A stretch of DNA of 64,000 nucleotides from the NCBI GenBank assembly GCA_049997955.1, contig JAEBDY010000026.1, positions 14,500 to 78,499 of the forward strand, read 5' to 3'. This document shows positions 34,301-43,600 of this stretch, piece by piece. The position numbers were made by a program, and so were the translations under genes. The stretch's first letter is position 1, and each line of letters opens with the position of its first letter. This DNA is from Umezawaea sp049997955. GTDB taxonomy: Bacteria > Actinomycetota > Actinomycetes > Mycobacteriales > Pseudonocardiaceae. Below the pieces are notes generated by a model. It was not told the origin of the DNA. It saw only the letters and a program-made list of their open reading frames with translations, and did not search any database.

Positions 34301-37300
34301 GGTGTGGACGCGTTTGCTCGGCGTGGAGAACCCCTCGCGCACCGACGACTTCTTCACCCACGGCGGCCAATCCCTGCTCGCCGCCCAGCTGACCGCCGCG
34401 CTGCGCGGCGAGCTGGGCCGGGACCTGCCGGTGCGCGCGGTGTTCGAACACCCGACGATCGCCGCGCTCACCGCGTACGCGCTGTCCTGCCCGCCGGTCG
34501 ACCACCGGGTCGTGGTGGCCGACCGACCCGCGCGCCTGCCGCTGTCCGCGGCGCAGTGGCGGATCTGGGTGCAGTCGCAGCTGACCGGTACCGACGCCTA
34601 CGTGATCGCGGGCGCGGTGCGGGTGGTCGGCGACCCGCCCACCACGCTGCTGCGTGCCCGGTTGGACGCGCTGGTCGCCCGGCACGAGGCGCTGCGCACC
34701 ACCTTCCCGACCGACGCGGACGGACCGCGCCAGCTCGTCCACCCGCCCGCGCCGGTGCCCCTGCCGGTGCTCACGCCCGAGGAGCGCGAGGGGTTCCTGA
34801 CCCGCGGGTTCGACCTGGCCGAGGGCCCGCTGCTGCGCGCCGCGCTGGTACCCGCCGACGGGGGCGCCGAACTGCTGATCGCCGTGCACCACATCGTCTG
34901 CGACGGCTGGTCGCTGGCCGTGCTGTTCGACGAGCTGACCGGCGGGGCCGTCCCCGAGCTGACCGTGCAGTACCCCGACCACGCGCTGCACGAGGCCGGC
35001 CGGGACCACTCGGCCGACCTGGCGCACTGGGCGCGGGTGCTCACCGACCTCCCCGACCCGCTGCGCCTGCCGGCCGATCGACCGCGCCCGGCCGAGTGGG
35101 ACGGGCGCGGTGGTGAGCACCGGCAGGTGCTCGACCCCTGGTTGGCCACACGGCTGCGCGAGGTCGCCGCAGCGCACGGGGTCACGGTGTTCATGCTGCT
35201 CACCGCCGCGTTCTCGGTGCTCGTGGGGCGGCTGTCCGGCACCACCGACGTGGTGGTCGGCACCCCTGTGTCGCACCGCCCCGACCCGGCGCTGGAGCCG
35301 TTGGTCGGCCTGTTCCTCAACACCGTCGCCCTCCGGGTGGACCTCGGCGACAACCCGACCGGGGCCGAACTGCTCGGCCGGGTGCGCGAGACCGTGCTGG
35401 CCGCTCACGAGCACCAGCGTGCGCCGTTCGAGGACGTGGTGCGGGAGGTGGGCGTGCTGTCCACAGCGGACACCCACCCGGTGTTCCAGGTGCTGCTGTC
35501 GGTGCGGCCCGACCTGCCGGAGGTCGTCGAGGCGGACGGGGTGGCCTACCACCCGGTGGCGCTGAGCACCGGGACCGCCAAGTTCGACCTGTCGGTGGAG
35601 GCCGTCGGCCTCGAACGGGAAGCCCCGGAGCTGCGCTGGGAGTACCGCGCACAACTGTTCGACGCCACGACCGCCGCCCGCTTCGCCGGGCACCTGCGGG
35701 TGCTGCTGACCGCCCTCACCGACGCCCCGACGGCCCCGGTCGGCACGCTGCCGCTGCTCACCCCGGCCCAGCACGCGGCGGCGGTGGCGGTTCCGGAGCC
35801 CACGACGGCCCCGATCGCGACCGTGAGGCTGCGGGACGCGGTCGGCCGCTTCGCGGACCGCACCGCGCTGGTCCAGGGCGACCGGCTGCTGACGTACCAG
35901 GAGTTCCACGACCGTGCTCACGCGGTCGCCGCGAAGCTGCGCGAGCTGGGGGCCGGGCCGGAGCGGCTGGTCGGCCTGCACAGCGTGCGCGGGATCAACA
36001 CGGTGATCGGGTTGTGGGCGACGCTGCTCACCGGGGCCGCGTACCTGCCGCTGGACCCGACCCACCCCCCTGCCCGGCTGCGTGCGATCGTGGCCGACGC
36101 CGATCCGGTCGCGGTGCTCACCGAGTCCGGTGCGGGCCCGGTCCCGACCGACGGCGTCCCGGTGCTGGACCTGGGTGCCGACCGCCCGGCGGTGGGGGCG
36201 GACTGGCCGCGGCCGCACCCGGCCTCGCTCGCCTACGTGCTCTACACCTCCGGTTCGACCGGCGCCCCCAAGGGCGTCGCGATCACCCACGCCAACCTGG
36301 CGAACCTGCTGCACGCCATGGACGAACTGCTCGGCGCGGACGAGCCGCAGACCTGGCCCGCGTTGACCAGCCCGGCGTTCGACATCTCGGTGGTGGAGCT
36401 GATCTGGACGCTCACCACCGGGGCCACCGTCGTGCTGCCGGATACGACCGCGGCGGACGACCTGTCCGGGATCACCCATCTGCAGACCACACCGTCCAAC
36501 GCCGTCCGGCTGCTGACCGGAGGCACCGCCGCGCTGCGCGGTCTGCGCGGGCTCCTCCTCGGTGGCGAGCCGATCAGCCAGGCGCTGCGCGACCTGCTCG
36601 CCGACCTCACGGGGACCAGGCACCTCAACGGGTACGGCCCCACCGAGGCCACCGTGTACGCCACGACCGCGCCCATCGATCCGGCCGCCAGGGACACACC
36701 GATCGGCAGTCCGGTCGCCGGGACGGGCGCGGTGGTGCTGGAGCCCGCCGGGCTGCCCGCGCCCGACGGCGTGGTCGGCGACCTCCACCTGACCGGCGCC
36801 GGGGTCGGCCGCGGCTACCTCGGCAACCCCCGCCTCACCGCGGCCCGGTTCGTGCCGGACCCGCACGGGCCGCTCGGGGCGCGCGCGTACCGCACCGGAG
36901 ACCTGGTGCGCCGCGACCCGGACGGGGTGCTGCGGTTCACCGGCCGCGTCGACGACCAGGTCAAGGTCAAGGGCTACCGGGTGGAACTCGGCGAGGTCAC
37001 CGCGGTCCTGGTCCGCCACCCGGCGGTGCGGTCGGCGCACACCGGGCTCGGCGCGGACGGCGCGATCGTGTCGTACGTGGTCTGGGCCGATGAGCCCGCA
37101 CCCGCGGCGCTGGCCGCGCACCTGGCCGAACTGCTGCCCGCCTGGGCCCGTCCCGCGGACCTCGTGCCGCTGGCGGAACTGCCGCTGACGGTCAACGGCA
37201 AGCTCGACACCCGGCGGCTGCCGGTGCCCGAGCCGAGGGATCGGCGCGGGCGGGCCCCGGAAAGCGGTGCGGAGGAACGGGTCGCGGCCCTCTTCGCCGA

Positions 37301-40300
37301 ACTGCTGGCGGTGCCGGTGGACTCGGCCGAGGCCGACTTCTTCGGGATGGGCGGGCATTCGCTGCTGGCGACGCGGCTGGCCACCCGGCTCGGCCTGCCG
37401 CTGCGCGCGGTGTTCGACCACTCCACGGTGGCAGGCCTCGCCGCTGTCCTGCCCGAAGCCGGAACCGCCGTCGAGCCGACGCGGCGGGAACGCCCGCACC
37501 GGCTGCCGCTGTCCGCGGCGCAGCGCAGGCTGTGGTTCCTGGAGCAGTTCGCCCCCGGCGGTTACGCGGTGCCGGTGTCGGCGCGGATCCGTCCCGCCCC
37601 CGACCGGGACGCGCTCGCCGCCGCGCTCGCCGCGCTGGTCGCCCGGCACGAGGCGCTGCGCACCACCTTCCCCTCCGACGCGGGCGGACCGGTGCAGCAC
37701 ATCTCCCCGCCCGCCCCGGTGCCGCTGCCGGAGATCACCGCGGCCGAGCGGGACGCGTTCACCGCCGCCCCGTTCGACCTGGCCGAGGGCCCGCTGCTGC
37801 GCGCGGCGGTGATCGCGCACCCGGACGAGGACGAGCTGGTGCTGGTGCTGCACCACGCGGTCTGCGACAACTGGTCTCTGGAGCTGCTGCTCGACGAGCT
37901 GGTCGACCTGCTCGGCGGCACGGTCCCGGTGGCGCCCGCCACCCAGTGCGCGGACCACGCGCTGTGGCAGGCGGACCTGCTCGCGGGTCCCGAACGCGAG
38001 CGGCAGCTGGCGCACTGGCTGGACCGGCTGGCCGACCCGCCCGCGGGCCTGCCGCTGCCCACCGACCGGCCCCGCCCGCGCGACCCCGCGGTGATCGGGG
38101 CCCGGCTCACCCGCGCGTTGCCCGCGGACACCGCCGCCTGCCTGCGGGAGTTGGCCGCGAGCCGGGGGGTGACGCTGTTCAGCGCGCTGTACGCCGCCTA
38201 CACCGCGACCCTGGCCAGGGTCGGCGGACAGGCCGACGTCGTCGTGGGCACCCCCGTCGCCAACCGCACGCGCCCGGAACTGGCCTCCGCGGTCGGGTTC
38301 CTGGCCAACACCCTGGCGCTGCGCACCCCGGCCGAGGCCGACACCCCGTTCGGTGAGCTGCTCGACCGCTGCCACCAGCGGGTTCGCGACGCCCTGGACC
38401 ACCAGGACCTGCCGTTCGAGGACCTGGTGGAGCAGTTGCGGCTGCCGCGCGACCACACCCGCAACCCGCTGTTCCAGGCCATGCTCACGCTGCGGCACGA
38501 GCGCGGTCCGCGCACCAGCGCGAACGGCCACACCGTCACCGCCGAGGGGCGGGACACCGGGGCCGCCAAGGTCGACCTGACGCTGGCCGTGCGGGACACC
38601 GGGACGGGGCTCGAGCTGTCCTGGGAGTACCCGACCGCGCTGTTCGACGAGCACACCGTCGCCGGGTTCGCCGACGCGTTCACGACCCTGGTGGCCGCCG
38701 CGGTGGCCGATCCGGGCACACCGGTGGGCGCGCTGCCGCTGCTCCCGCCCCGGCAGCGAGCGGCCGCGCTCGCCGCGGGCACCGCTCCCGCGGCCGACGG
38801 CTGCGACGTGCCGGTGCTGGACCGGTTCGCCGAACAGGTCTCGGCCGTCCCGGACGCGGTGGCGTTGCGCGACGACAGCACCGCGATGACGTACCGGGAG
38901 CTCGACTCCCGCTCCCGCGACCTCGCCGCGTACCTGCGGACCCTCGGGGTCGGCCCGGACACGCTGGTCGGGTTGTACGCGCACCGCTCCGTGCCGCTGG
39001 TGGTCGGCATGGTCGCGGTGCTGCGCGCGGGCGGGGCGTACCTGCCGCTGGACCCGGCGTACCCGCCGAGCCGGGTGCGCGCGATCCTCGACCACGCACG
39101 TCCGCCGGTCGTCCTGCACGACTCCCCGCTGTCCACGACGGACGCGGTGCGCCTGGTCCCGCTGGACGTCGACCTCCCGCCCGCGCCACCGCCCGCCGAC
39201 CTCGCCGCACCGGACGACCTGGCGTACGCCATCTACACCTCCGGGTCGACCGGCGAGCCGAAGGGCGTGGCGGTCACCCGCGCCAACCTGGCCACCTCCA
39301 CCGCGGCCAGGCTGGCGGTCTACGGGGGTCCGGTCTCCGGGTTCGTGCTGGTGTCCTCGCCCGCGTTCGACACCTCGGTGGCGTCGATCTTCTGGAGCCT
39401 GGCGACCGGGGCGGAGCTGTACCTGCCGCGGGCGGGCACCGAACTGGACCTGGACCGGTTGGCGGCTCTGCTGCGCCGCCCGTCGGCGACCCACCTGGTG
39501 TGCCTGCCGTCGCTGTACCGACTGCTGCTGGACCGCTTCCGCGACGAGCCGAGCGCCCTGCGCGTGGTGGCCGTGGCAGGCGAGCCGGTGGACCCGGACC
39601 TGGTGGCGCGGCACCACGAGGTGCAGCCGGAAGTGCAGCTGCACAACGAGTACGGGCCGACGGAGAACACCGTGTGGAGCACGGTGGCGCGGCTCTCCCC
39701 CGGTGCGGCGGCGCCCATCGGGTTCCCGGTCCCGGGTTCCGGCGCGCACGTGCTCGACCCGCGCGGCGAGCCGTGCCCGAACGGCGTGGTCGGCGAACTC
39801 CGGCTCACCGGCCCGTGCCTGGCCCGCGGCTACCTGCGCGACCCGCGGCTCACCGCCGACCGGTTCCGCCCCGACCCGCACGGCCCGCCCGGCGCGCGTG
39901 CGTACCGGACGGGGGACCTGGCGCACCGGGACCCGACCGGGGCGCTGCACTTCCGGGGGCGGTCCGACACCCAGGTCAAGATCCGCGGGTACCGGGTGGA
40001 GCCGGGCGAGGTCGCCGCGGCCCTCCTGGCCCACCACGGGGTCGAGGCGGCGCACTGCGTCGCGCGGCCGGGGCCGGAACTGGTGGCCTACTTCGTCGGC
40101 ACCGCGGCGGTGCGCGAGCTGTCGGCGCACCTGGCCGAGCACCTGCCGCCGTGGCTGCGGCCCGCGCACCTGGTCCCGCTGCCCGACCTGCCGCGCACCC
40201 CCAACGGCAAGGTCGACGCGCGGGCACTGCCCGCGCCCACGCGGGACACCGCACCGACCGCCGCACCCACCACCCGCGTGGAGGAGGAGGTGGCCGGGGT

Positions 40301-40613
40301 GCTGCGCGAGTTGCTGGGCCACAAGGACATCGGGGGCATCGGTGTCGACGACAGCTTCTTCGACCTCGGCGCCCACTCGCTGCTGCTGGTGCGCGCGTGC
40401 GACCTGCTGCGGCCGATGCGGGCCGACCTGCGGGTGGTGGACCTGTTCCGCTACCCGACGGTGCGCAGCCTGGCCTCGTTCCTCTCCGGGACCGCGGATC
40501 CGGACCAGGGGTCCGCCGTGGACGCCGCACCCGCGGGGGCAGCGGTGGGCCGGTCGCGGCTCAGCCGCCGCCGAGCCCGACTCACCACCGACACCGTCCT
40601 GGAGGGACCGTGA
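31305..40613 (+). CDS. Nonribosomal peptide synthetase: ACP-C-A-PCP-C-A-PCP-C-A-PCP
   Basis: A 3102-residue synthetase adding three amino acids to a fatty acyl starter. Residues 1-80 are a carrier domain (LGFDSLLAIGL) for the FAAL product. Module 1: C about 88-500 (HHIVCDGW near 207), A 505-980, PCP with GGQSL near 1020. Module 2: C from 1077 (HHIVCDGW near 1195), A 1500-1975, PCP GGHSL near 2017. Module 3: C from 2067 (HHAVCDNW near 2183, Gly replaced by Asn), A 2500-2975, PCP GAHSL near 3023. By alignment to GrsA the A-domain codes read DIVQLGGVY for both A1 and A2 and DTACAAEVW for A3. The first recalls glycine-type codes but I do not assign it. No epimerase, methyltransferase or thioesterase domain is seen. 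Confidence 0.95.
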   Translation: MSVLEGLVALTARLLRVDPAEVGPDSAPLALGFDSLLAIGLAHEAESELGVRVSVADVLAGNTLRHLASAGADLPAAPPGPRAVERPERPPLSAGQRRMWLLDQLNPGAYVLAAVITLPDTTDVAERLSRVVARHEVLRTVFPVDGGEPHQRVLPPRPVVPITLPDRTAAVAALTAEPFDLATGPLLRAALVPGAGVVGGTDLVLVAHHIVCDGWSLGVLLGELVADEAPPLSLHYADYALWHRELLDGGERKRQLAHWRTVFADLPAPLELPADRPRGGTPVGAVHEHVLPADLRDALAGVARAHGVTEFTVLHAAYAAFLSRLTGQRDVVVAIPVANRPDPALDPLIGFFVNTVALRTDLSDDPAFDVLLGRCRDVVRDAQDHQDLPFDELVEALAPDRAPGEAPLAQTLLSLRRRPSLGSASAVELPVGGAKFDLSLEVEDTGAEWWLRWEYRADRFDAATVAGYAGWFTVLVDAAVDRPRRPIGELPLLTPAEATALVDLGEGPVVEDVPDAGVRFADAERRFADRVALRGNGTTLTYAELGTRARALAAELVARGAGPETLIGLYAGRGTDTVVALWAVLLAGAAYLPLDPAHPPRRLAAVVEATRPLLVLAEPGLPELPAPTRPLRPTSVESFVDRGVAPGNLAYVLHTSGSTGVPKGVAVTRANLANLLRAMDSVLGGGEPQTWLALTSTAFDISVVELVWTLTTGATVVLPDERPVVDQLDGVTHLQTTPSFATRLLTTAPGALTGLHTLLLGGEVISPALRALLRDLPNTRHVNGYGPTEATVYATTAPIDPTADRSPIGLPVSGTTARPLDRGLDPTPTAGELHLGGAGVARGYLGDPRLTAARFLPDPHGEPGARMYRTGDLAHVDSDGTLHYHGREDQQAKVNGYRVELGEITAALVAHPGVRDAHTALTPGPTITAYLVGEVDPDEVRAHLAGLLPVWLHPTHLVPIAELPLTVNGKLDAKRLPLPERVERVHAAPRGPAEEAVAGVWTRLLGVENPSRTDDFFTHGGQSLLAAQLTAALRGELGRDLPVRAVFEHPTIAALTAYALSCPPVDHRVVVADRPARLPLSAAQWRIWVQSQLTGTDAYVIAGAVRVVGDPPTTLLRARLDALVARHEALRTTFPTDADGPRQLVHPPAPVPLPVLTPEEREGFLTRGFDLAEGPLLRAALVPADGGAELLIAVHHIVCDGWSLAVLFDELTGGAVPELTVQYPDHALHEAGRDHSADLAHWARVLTDLPDPLRLPADRPRPAEWDGRGGEHRQVLDPWLATRLREVAAAHGVTVFMLLTAAFSVLVGRLSGTTDVVVGTPVSHRPDPALEPLVGLFLNTVALRVDLGDNPTGAELLGRVRETVLAAHEHQRAPFEDVVREVGVLSTADTHPVFQVLLSVRPDLPEVVEADGVAYHPVALSTGTAKFDLSVEAVGLEREAPELRWEYRAQLFDATTAARFAGHLRVLLTALTDAPTAPVGTLPLLTPAQHAAAVAVPEPTTAPIATVRLRDAVGRFADRTALVQGDRLLTYQEFHDRAHAVAAKLRELGAGPERLVGLHSVRGINTVIGLWATLLTGAAYLPLDPTHPPARLRAIVADADPVAVLTESGAGPVPTDGVPVLDLGADRPAVGADWPRPHPASLAYVLYTSGSTGAPKGVAITHANLANLLHAMDELLGADEPQTWPALTSPAFDISVVELIWTLTTGATVVLPDTTAADDLSGITHLQTTPSNAVRLLTGGTAALRGLRGLLLGGEPISQALRDLLADLTGTRHLNGYGPTEATVYATTAPIDPAARDTPIGSPVAGTGAVVLEPAGLPAPDGVVGDLHLTGAGVGRGYLGNPRLTAARFVPDPHGPLGARAYRTGDLVRRDPDGVLRFTGRVDDQVKVKGYRVELGEVTAVLVRHPAVRSAHTGLGADGAIVSYVVWADEPAPAALAAHLAELLPAWARPADLVPLAELPLTVNGKLDTRRLPVPEPRDRRGRAPESGAEERVAALFAELLAVPVDSAEADFFGMGGHSLLATRLATRLGLPLRAVFDHSTVAGLAAVLPEAGTAVEPTRRERPHRLPLSAAQRRLWFLEQFAPGGYAVPVSARIRPAPDRDALAAALAALVARHEALRTTFPSDAGGPVQHISPPAPVPLPEITAAERDAFTAAPFDLAEGPLLRAAVIAHPDEDELVLVLHHAVCDNWSLELLLDELVDLLGGTVPVAPATQCADHALWQADLLAGPERERQLAHWLDRLADPPAGLPLPTDRPRPRDPAVIGARLTRALPADTAACLRELAASRGVTLFSALYAAYTATLARVGGQADVVVGTPVANRTRPELASAVGFLANTLALRTPAEADTPFGELLDRCHQRVRDALDHQDLPFEDLVEQLRLPRDHTRNPLFQAMLTLRHERGPRTSANGHTVTAEGRDTGAAKVDLTLAVRDTGTGLELSWEYPTALFDEHTVAGFADAFTTLVAAAVADPGTPVGALPLLPPRQRAAALAAGTAPAADGCDVPVLDRFAEQVSAVPDAVALRDDSTAMTYRELDSRSRDLAAYLRTLGVGPDTLVGLYAHRSVPLVVGMVAVLRAGGAYLPLDPAYPPSRVRAILDHARPPVVLHDSPLSTTDAVRLVPLDVDLPPAPPPADLAAPDDLAYAIYTSGSTGEPKGVAVTRANLATSTAARLAVYGGPVSGFVLVSSPAFDTSVASIFWSLATGAELYLPRAGTELDLDRLAALLRRPSATHLVCLPSLYRLLLDRFRDEPSALRVVAVAGEPVDPDLVARHHEVQPEVQLHNEYGPTENTVWSTVARLSPGAAAPIGFPVPGSGAHVLDPRGEPCPNGVVGELRLTGPCLARGYLRDPRLTADRFRPDPHGPPGARAYRTGDLAHRDPTGALHFRGRSDTQVKIRGYRVEPGEVAAALLAHHGVEAAHCVARPGPELVAYFVGTAAVRELSAHLAEHLPPWLRPAHLVPLPDLPRTPNGKVDARALPAPTRDTAPTAAPTTRVEEEVAGVLRELLGHKDIGGIGVDDSFFDLGAHSLLLVRACDLLRPMRADLRVVDLFRYPTVRSLASFLSGTADPDQGSAVDAAPAGAAVGRSRLSRRRARLTTDTVLEGP

Positions 40614-43600
40614 CCACGCACCTGCCCCGCGCGCTGGCGGGCTCCGCCGATCCGGTCCCGGCACCGGTGGACGCGATCGCCGTCATCGGCCTCGCCGGGC
40701 GCTTCCCCGGCGCCGCCGACGTGGCCGCGTTCTGGGCCAACCTGCTCGCGGGCGTCGACTCGGTCACCGACGACCCGGAGACCGGGGCACGGGGCGTGCT
40801 CGACGGCGCCGAGCTGTTCGACGCCGGGTTCTTCGGCCTGAGCCCGCTGGAGGCCGAGCGCACCGACCCGCAGCACCGGGTGTTCCTGGAGTGCGTCCAC
40901 GCGGCGCTGGACGACGCGGGCCACGGCGATCCGACGCGCAGGCCGGTGACCGGCCTCTACGCCGGGTCGGCGCTGAGCACGCACCTGCTCGACGTGCTGG
41001 CCAGCCCCCGGCACACCGCGGACCTGGACGAGTCGCAGCTGGTCATCGGCTGCGACAAGGACTACCTGGCCACCCGCGTCGCGCACCGGCTCGACCTGCG
41101 CGGTCCGGCGCTGGTGGTGCAGACGGCGTGCTCCACCTCGCTGGTGGCGGTCCACCTCGCCGCGCAGGCGCTGCTGGCGGGCGAGTGCGACCTGGCCGTG
41201 GCGGGAGGGGTCGCCGTGCGCGGGCGGCACCGCGGCGCGACGGCCACCCGTGGCGACGGCATGGTCTCCCCCGAGGGCCGCTGCCGCGCGTTCGACGCCG
41301 ACGCGAACGGCATGGTGCCCGGCGACGGGGTCGGCGCGGTGGTGCTGCGCAGGCTCGACGACGCGCTCGACGAGGGCGATCGGGTGCTGGCCGTGCTGCG
41401 CGGCACCGCGGTGAACAACGACGGCACCGCCAAGGCCGGTTACACCGCCCCTTCGGTGCGCGGGCAGGCGCGGGTGATCCGGGCCGCGCACGCCGCGGGC
41501 GGCACCGACCCGGCGACCGTGGGCTACGTCGAGGCGCACGGCACGGGCACCCGGCTCGGCGACCCCATCGAGGTGGCCGCGCTGACCGAGGCGCTGGGCG
41601 ACGGCCTGCCGTGCGCGCTGGGGTCGGTGAAGACCAACATCGGGCACCTGGACGCGGCCGCGGGCATCGCGTCGCTGATCAAGGCGGTGTGCGCGGTGCG
41701 TGCCGGGACCGTGCCGCCGACGCTGCACTTCCGCACCGCCAACCCGGAACTGGACCTGGCGGGCGGCAGGTTCGCGGTGCCCACCGCGAACCTGCCGCTG
41801 CGGGGTCGGGTCGCGGTCAGCTCGTTCGGCATCGGCGGCACCAACGCGCACGCGGTGCTGGAGGCCGCGCCCGCGCCCGGCGCACCGGACCCGCACCGGC
41901 CGTGGCACCTGGTACCGGTCAGCGCGCGCACCCCCGTGGCGCTGGCCGCGACCGTCGAGCGCACCGCGGCCGCGCTGGCCGGGCTCACCGGGGCGGAGTT
42001 CGCGGACGCCGCCCACACGCTGCAGGTGGGCAGGCAGGCGTTCGAGCACCGGGTCGCCGTCGCCGCCCGGACCGGGGACGAAGCGGGTCGCGCGCTCACC
42101 GCCGCGGTGGCGCGGGTGGCGGAACCCCGTGCCGCGGTGGCGTTCCTGTTCTCCGGGCAGGGCGCGCAGCACCCCGGCATGGCCGCTGCCCTGCACGCCA
42201 CCGAACCGGTGTTCCGGGCCGAGTTCGACGCCTGCCTGGACCTGGCCGAGGCCTTCGGCGTGCCGGTGCGCTCCGCGCTCGACGACGCGGAGCTGTTGCG
42301 GCGCACGGAGTTCGCCCAGCCCGCGCTGTTCGCCGTCGAGCACGCGCTGGCCGTGCTGTGGCGTTCGTGGGGTGTGGTCCCGGCCGCGGTGCTCGGGCAC
42401 AGCGTCGGCGAACTGGTCGCCGCGACCGTGGCCGGGGTGCTCGACCGCGACGACGCGCTGGCCCTGGCCGTGGCCAGGGGACGCGCGATGGCGGCTTGCC
42501 CGCCGGGGGCGATGCTCGCCGTGGGCGCCGCGCTGGAGCAGGGATCGCTGCCGCCGGGGATCGAGGTGGCCGCCGTCAACGCCGCCACCCAGACCACCGT
42601 CGCCGGACCTGCCGCGGCGATCGCGGTGTTCGCCGAGGAGTGCGCGGCCCGCGGCGTGCGCACCAAACGGCTGCGCACCTCGCACGCGTTCCACTCGGCG
42701 GCCATGGACCCCGCGGTCGCCGAGGTCACCGCGGCCGCGGCGGGGTTCGAGCACGCCGAGCCCGTGATCCCGTTCCACTCCACGCTCACCGGCGCCCCGG
42801 CCGAGCGGATCGACCCGGCGTACTGGGGCGCGCAACTGCGGTCCCCGGTGCGGTTCGCCGACGCGGTCGCCGGGCTGGGCTCGGTGGTCAAGCTGGAGGT
42901 CGGCCCAGGGCGGTCGCTGACCGAGCTGGCCGGGCCGGGCACGTGGCCCAGCCTGCCGACCGCGGCCTCCGCCGACGACGCGGCGGGCGCGGTGCTCGCC
43001 GCGGCGGCCGGGTTGTGGCGCGCGGGCGTGCCGCTGCGCTGGTCCGGCCTGCACCAGGGGCAGCGGCGCAGGCGGTTCGGGCTGCCCGGCTACGCCTTCG
43101 ACCGGCAGCGGTTCAGCGTTCGCGATTCCGCCGCGCCCACCCCGCTCCCCTCGCCGGGACCGTCCGAAGTGGACAGCGCGGACGAGGTGCCGACCGACGT
43201 CGAGCAGCTCGTGGCGTCGATCTGGGAACGGCTGCTCGGGGTCACCGGGGTCACCGCGGACCAGTCCTTCTTCGCACTGGGCGGGCATTCCCTGGTGGGG
43301 ATGCGGGTGCTCGACGAACTGGCGGCGAAGCTCGGCGTCCGACTGCCCGTGGCCGCGCTCTACGACAACCCGACCGTCGCCGAACTGGCCGCGGCCGTGG
43401 CGGGCGCGGCGCCGTCGGTCGAAGGGCTGATCCCGCTCGGGCGGGTGGACGACGCGCCGCTGTCACCGACGCAGGAGCGGTTCTGGCTCCGGCAGCGGGC
43501 CCTGCCCGGCGACACCGCGGGCGTGGTCTCGGTGGCCGCGCGACTGACCGGCGACCTCGACGTGGACGCGCTCGACCGCGCGTGCGCCGCTCTGGCCGAG

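Noticed and set aside
40613..40613. A thioesterase domain at the end of the NRPS or the hybrid protein
   Set aside because: No GxSxG alpha/beta-hydrolase segment is present after the last carrier domain of either protein; the GHSVGE at Ser596 belongs to the AT domain.
31689..40664. A 2991-residue open frame antisense to the NRPS gene
   Set aside because: It is a by-product of GC-rich third positions in the real gene; its translation is low-complexity Arg/Gln/His/Gly/Val without any domain.
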